From Acanthamoeba sp. SK_2022b (taxonomy: Eukaryota > Discosea > Longamoebia > Acanthamoebidae): a DNA stretch of 18,782 nucleotides. This document shows positions 15,801 to 18,782 of this stretch, piece after piece. Position 1 is the first letter of the stretch, and each line of letters begins with the position of its first letter. Made by a program: the position numbers and the translations under genes. The DNA lies in NCBI GenBank assembly GCA_027943245.1, contig JANDJZ010000245.1:1-18782 (forward strand), in the 5' to 3' direction. The notes beneath the pieces are model-generated. The model was not told the DNA's origin, searched no databases, and saw nothing but the letters and a program-made list of their open reading frames with translations.

Positions 15801-18782
15801 GCCAGTGGTCACGAGCCTGCCATTCCTTCTCCCCAAGTCGTCGACGGTGGACTGCGAGAAGTCGCGTGCCCTGGTGAATTGGTTTTACTGGATCCAAACA
15901 GCGAGCCAGGCCACGAAGCTCGCTTCCAGGTACTCCGCTGCCACCTACATGTATCAACTACATGTATCAACTCACCCACCGCCGGTGAGGCGTGCAGGAC
16001 TGCGACGGTGCCATTCGGCAATGTGTCATCACTGCGCAGGAAGGCCCTCACCGAATTGGCCAATGTACGAGCCTGCTGCGGTTGTAGCGCCTGTTCTTAC
16101 TCAGCGATTACTTACGTCTGAGGATTACTCAGGTCGAGTGTGATGGCGAACACGTGTTGTCCGTTGCGGGCTGCATCTCCGAAGGATACGTGTGTTCGGA
16201 GCACGGCACCTGCGTAGACAACGAATGCCAGTGTAACTCTGACTACGAGGGCACGTACTGCCAGATCGCCAAGTCAGGCGACGATTCACTGAGCGTGGGA
16301 CTGGCTGCCGGCCTGGTAAAGTCGCTTCACTCTCCACCACGTAGTACTCAACGCGCTGACTCGTGCATCGTTCTCTAATCACGCAGGGTGCTGGCATTCC
16401 ATTGGTTCTGGTTGGCCTGTGTATCATCGTGGGCCTCCTTGTAGCCATGGTCGTCGTGCTGAGGCGAAACCGGCGGCGGCGAGAGGAGTGGCACGTCGAC
16501 TGGAGCGAGATCGAGCTCGGAGAGGCCATCGGCACCGGCGGCTACGGCGAGGTGTTCAAGGCCAAGTGGCGCGGCACCGAGGTCGCCGTCAAGATGGTGG
16601 CCTCGAGCATGCACGTGACCAAGGAGATGCAGAAGAACTTTGACGACGAAGTATATGTGATGACAACACTGAGGCACCCGAACGTGGTGCTGTTCATGGC
16701 GGCATCGACCAAGCCGCCCAAGATGTGCATCGTCATGGAGTTCATGGCCCTCGGCTCCCTCTACGAGGTGTGTCCCCCCGCTTGCCCTGGCTCTTTTGTA
16801 GCTCCAACCGCTGACCACTTTCGAGTGGCCCAATCAACGACAGCTGTTGCACAACGAACTGATTCCGGAGATCCCGTTCAAGCTCAAGATCAAGATGGCG
16901 TTCCAGGCGGCCAAGGGCATGCACTTCCTGCACTCGTCGGGCATCGTGCACAGGGACCTCAAGTCGCTCAATCTGCTGCTTGACTCCAAGTGGAACGTCA
17001 AGGTTCGCCCCTCCTCCCCTATCTCGTTTGGTGGCGGCGAGAGGCAGAGCGACGATTGGGAGGTGGTTGACTCGCCTCCTTGTGGCGGTGCAGGTGAGCG
17101 ACTTTGGGTTGACCAAGTTCAAGGCCGACGTCAAGCGGGGCGGTGCCGACCAGGGCAACGGCACAGTGCACTGGACGGCGCCCGAGGTGCTCAACGAGTC
17201 GCAGGACGTGGACCACATTTTGGCCGACGTGTACTCGTTCGGGATCATCCTGTGGGAGCTCCTCACTCGCGAGCAGCCCTATCCCGGCATGAGGTGCCCA
17301 CCTCCCGCTCCTCTTTCCCCGCGATTTTCTTTTTGCGCTGACAGCTCGAGCCCACAGTCCTGCGGCGGTGGCGGTGGCGGTCATCCGCAACGGCATGCGC
17401 CCCGAAGTTCCCGACGACGTGAGCGAGGAGGGGCGCGAGTTCGTGGAGCTGATGAAGACGTGCTGGCACGAGGACCCCACCATCCGCCCCACCTTCCTCG
17501 AGGTCATGACCCGCCTCAGCGCGTCCATCGACAAGTCGCGCTCGTCCTACACCTCCAACACGTCGTCCAGCTCGTCGACGCATACTGCGGATCTGCGGAT
17601 GGGTGGGTCGTCCTCGCTCTCGCTCCCCACCGTGAGCTCGTCGTCGTCAGGCGGCGGATCCAAGGGCTCGGGTCGCGCTGTCGGTGCCGCGTCGGCCTTG
17701 CGCCCGCCAGAAGGTAGTGGCGGCTAGATATGGCTCACTCACGTGGGGTGATCACGCTCGAATCTGACACACAAACGTTGCAATGCGCAGGCGAGCTGGT
17801 GATCGTGTTCTCGGACATCACGCGCGCGGCCTCGCTCTGGGAGCACCACCCGGCGGCCATGCGCGACGCCACGGCCGCCCACAACGAGCTCCTGCGGTCG
17901 CTCATCGCGCGCCACTCGGGCTGCGAGGCCGGCACCGGCCGCGAGCGCAACACCGGCGAGGGCTCCTTCTGCGTCGTCTTCACGCGCGCGCACGACGCGC
18001 TGAGGTGGTGCAGCGAGGTGCAGCGGTCGCTGCTGAGCGTGGCCTGGCCCGCCAGCTTGCTCGACCACCCCGGCGCCGGCGAGGAGCTGTGGGAAGCGGG
18101 CCTCGAGGGAGAGCGAGTGGTGGTGTTCCGCGGACTGCGGGTGAGGATGGGCGTGCACGCGGGCCACCCGCGCGTGGTGAGGGACGCGCTGACGCGGCGA
18201 GTGGAGTACGTGGGGTCGTCGGTGAACGCGGCGGCGCGCATGACGGCCCTCGCGCACGGCGGCCAGGTGGTGGTCTCCCAGCAGGCCCGCGACAAGCTCG
18301 CCGGAGAGGCCGCCACGGACGGCGACGTCGACCACAAGCGACTCAAGAGGCTGGGCAAGTTTGCCTTGCCCGACTCGCCCTCCGGTACGCCCCATTCATT
18401 AGCCTGGCAACAACGCCAGAGCGAGCGATCTCACGCCTGAGATGGAATCAGGCGCCAACCTGTACGAGCTGAAGGTGGCGGGCCTCGAGATGCGCTTCTT
18501 CGGCGGCGTGTCGATGGAGAAGTCGGCCGCTGTCTCCACAGTGCAAGGCAGCAGCCAATCTGTAAGTCGACTCCCATCGCTCTTCGGCGTTGTGCCCACT
18601 AACACGTGTGCACGCTGCCGTCGGACAGTCGCGTTCGAGCACGGACGGCGACGACGAAGACGAGCTGCAGGAGGTGGTGGGTGAGGGCATGATGTTCAAG
18701 GAGGACCACTTCCTCACGTCGGCCAACCTGTGCCGATGGATCATCGACTACAAGGAGATCCAGGTGGGCGACCAGGTGGGCA
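12802..18782 (+). CDS. Receptor: PBP-like domains, EGF, TM, TKL kinase, class III cyclase, second kinase (3' end beyond window)
   Basis: Type I membrane receptor of the kind expanded in Acanthamoeba. Exons: 12802-13114 (start uncertain), 13171-13391, 13456-13583, 13644-13800, 13869-14025, 14095-14456, 14531-14576, 14639-14672, 14737-14797, 14915-15013, 15084-15156, 15228-15286, 15364-15460, 15551-15718, 15767-15929, 15998-16064, 16133-16315, 16387-16767, 16844-17002, 17094-17293, 17358-17713, 17791-18384, 18452-18561, 18629-18782. All introns are GT-AG and phases match. Numbering from 12802: signal-like LSLAFLVSCFI; first PstS-like domain to about 446 (GPLWAAW, WTGRVVKWND); second to about 735 (SIYLNRVTYWDD), with an acidic D-run near 486-493; six-cysteine EGF 749-778; membrane helix 800-821; TKL kinase with GTGGYGEV 845-852, K865, E884, HRDLKSLN (D961), DFG 979, APE 1005; Ser-rich linker; cyclase about 1162-1359; acidic linker; second kinase starting CRWIIDYKEIQVGDQVG. 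The kinase has every catalytic residue. The ligand is unknown; PstS similarity does not prove phosphate binding. The first exon may itself contain an intron, since the signal-like stretch lies near residue 75. Confidence 0.85.
15944..15972. repeat. 13-bp tandem duplication in a receptor intron
   Basis: TACATGTATCAAC occurs twice in tandem inside the intron at 15930-15997. It does not touch the exon edges or the acceptor CGTGCAG. Confidence 0.8.

Noticed and set aside
17735..18395. Long minus-strand frames opposite the cyclase exon
   Set aside because: They are shadows caused by GC-rich codon use of the real + strand exon, whose cyclase motifs and splice phases are clear.

Overview
The window looks like nuclear DNA of an Acanthamoeba-type amoeba (Amoebozoa). 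This is inferred from three things: GC-rich exons split by many short GT-AG introns (mostly 48-120 nt); a receptor that combines bacterial-type periplasmic-binding-protein domains, an EGF module, one membrane helix, a TKL kinase, a class III nucleotide cyclase and the start of a second kinase; and compact intron-rich housekeeping genes. All gene models below are hand-spliced from the sequence.

Region 1 (about 1-6830) is a low-complexity tract whose + strand is built almost only of G and T (units such as GGTGTTGTGGTGATG), so C and A are scarce. It is broken by small non-repetitive islands that look like transposon debris: the 5' end of a Ty1/copia retrotransposon (LTR 592-817, primer binding site 818-832, decayed gag 839-1162); a 151-bp element with perfect 25-bp terminal inverted repeats (1695-1845); and, on the opposite strand, a second copia remnant covering the gag zinc-knuckle/protease region (about 3165-3552). 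Two places show strand switching: a 39-bp foldback (5451-5574) and a roughly 190-bp block that is CA-rich instead of GT-rich (about 6097-6285).

Region 2 (about 7083-11122) has three genes in tandem on the minus strand. From upstream to downstream they are: an SPF45/RBM17-type splicing factor (11122-9146, 7 exons, complete); an unrecognised gene (8853-7858) whose reading frame is not clean; and, after only 58 bp, the 5' part of what looks like a presenilin (7799-7198), cut off before all but its first membrane helix. A (GT)31 microsatellite and then the GT-rich tract lie where the rest of presenilin should be.

Region 3 (about 11200-12470) is visibly more AT-rich than the neighbouring genes and holds frameshifted, stop-containing reading frames that look like transposon remains.

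Region 4 (about 12800-18782, + strand) is the receptor gene. Twenty-four exons can be placed with consistent phases, giving about 1447 residues before the window ends in the glycine-loop region of the second kinase. The predicted flow is extracellular ligand (PBP-like domains, EGF) to cytoplasmic TKL kinase and cyclase, so one protein would join phosphorylation to cyclic-nucleotide signalling. The genes are not an operon; RBM17 and the receptor are divergent, with the AT-rich debris between them.
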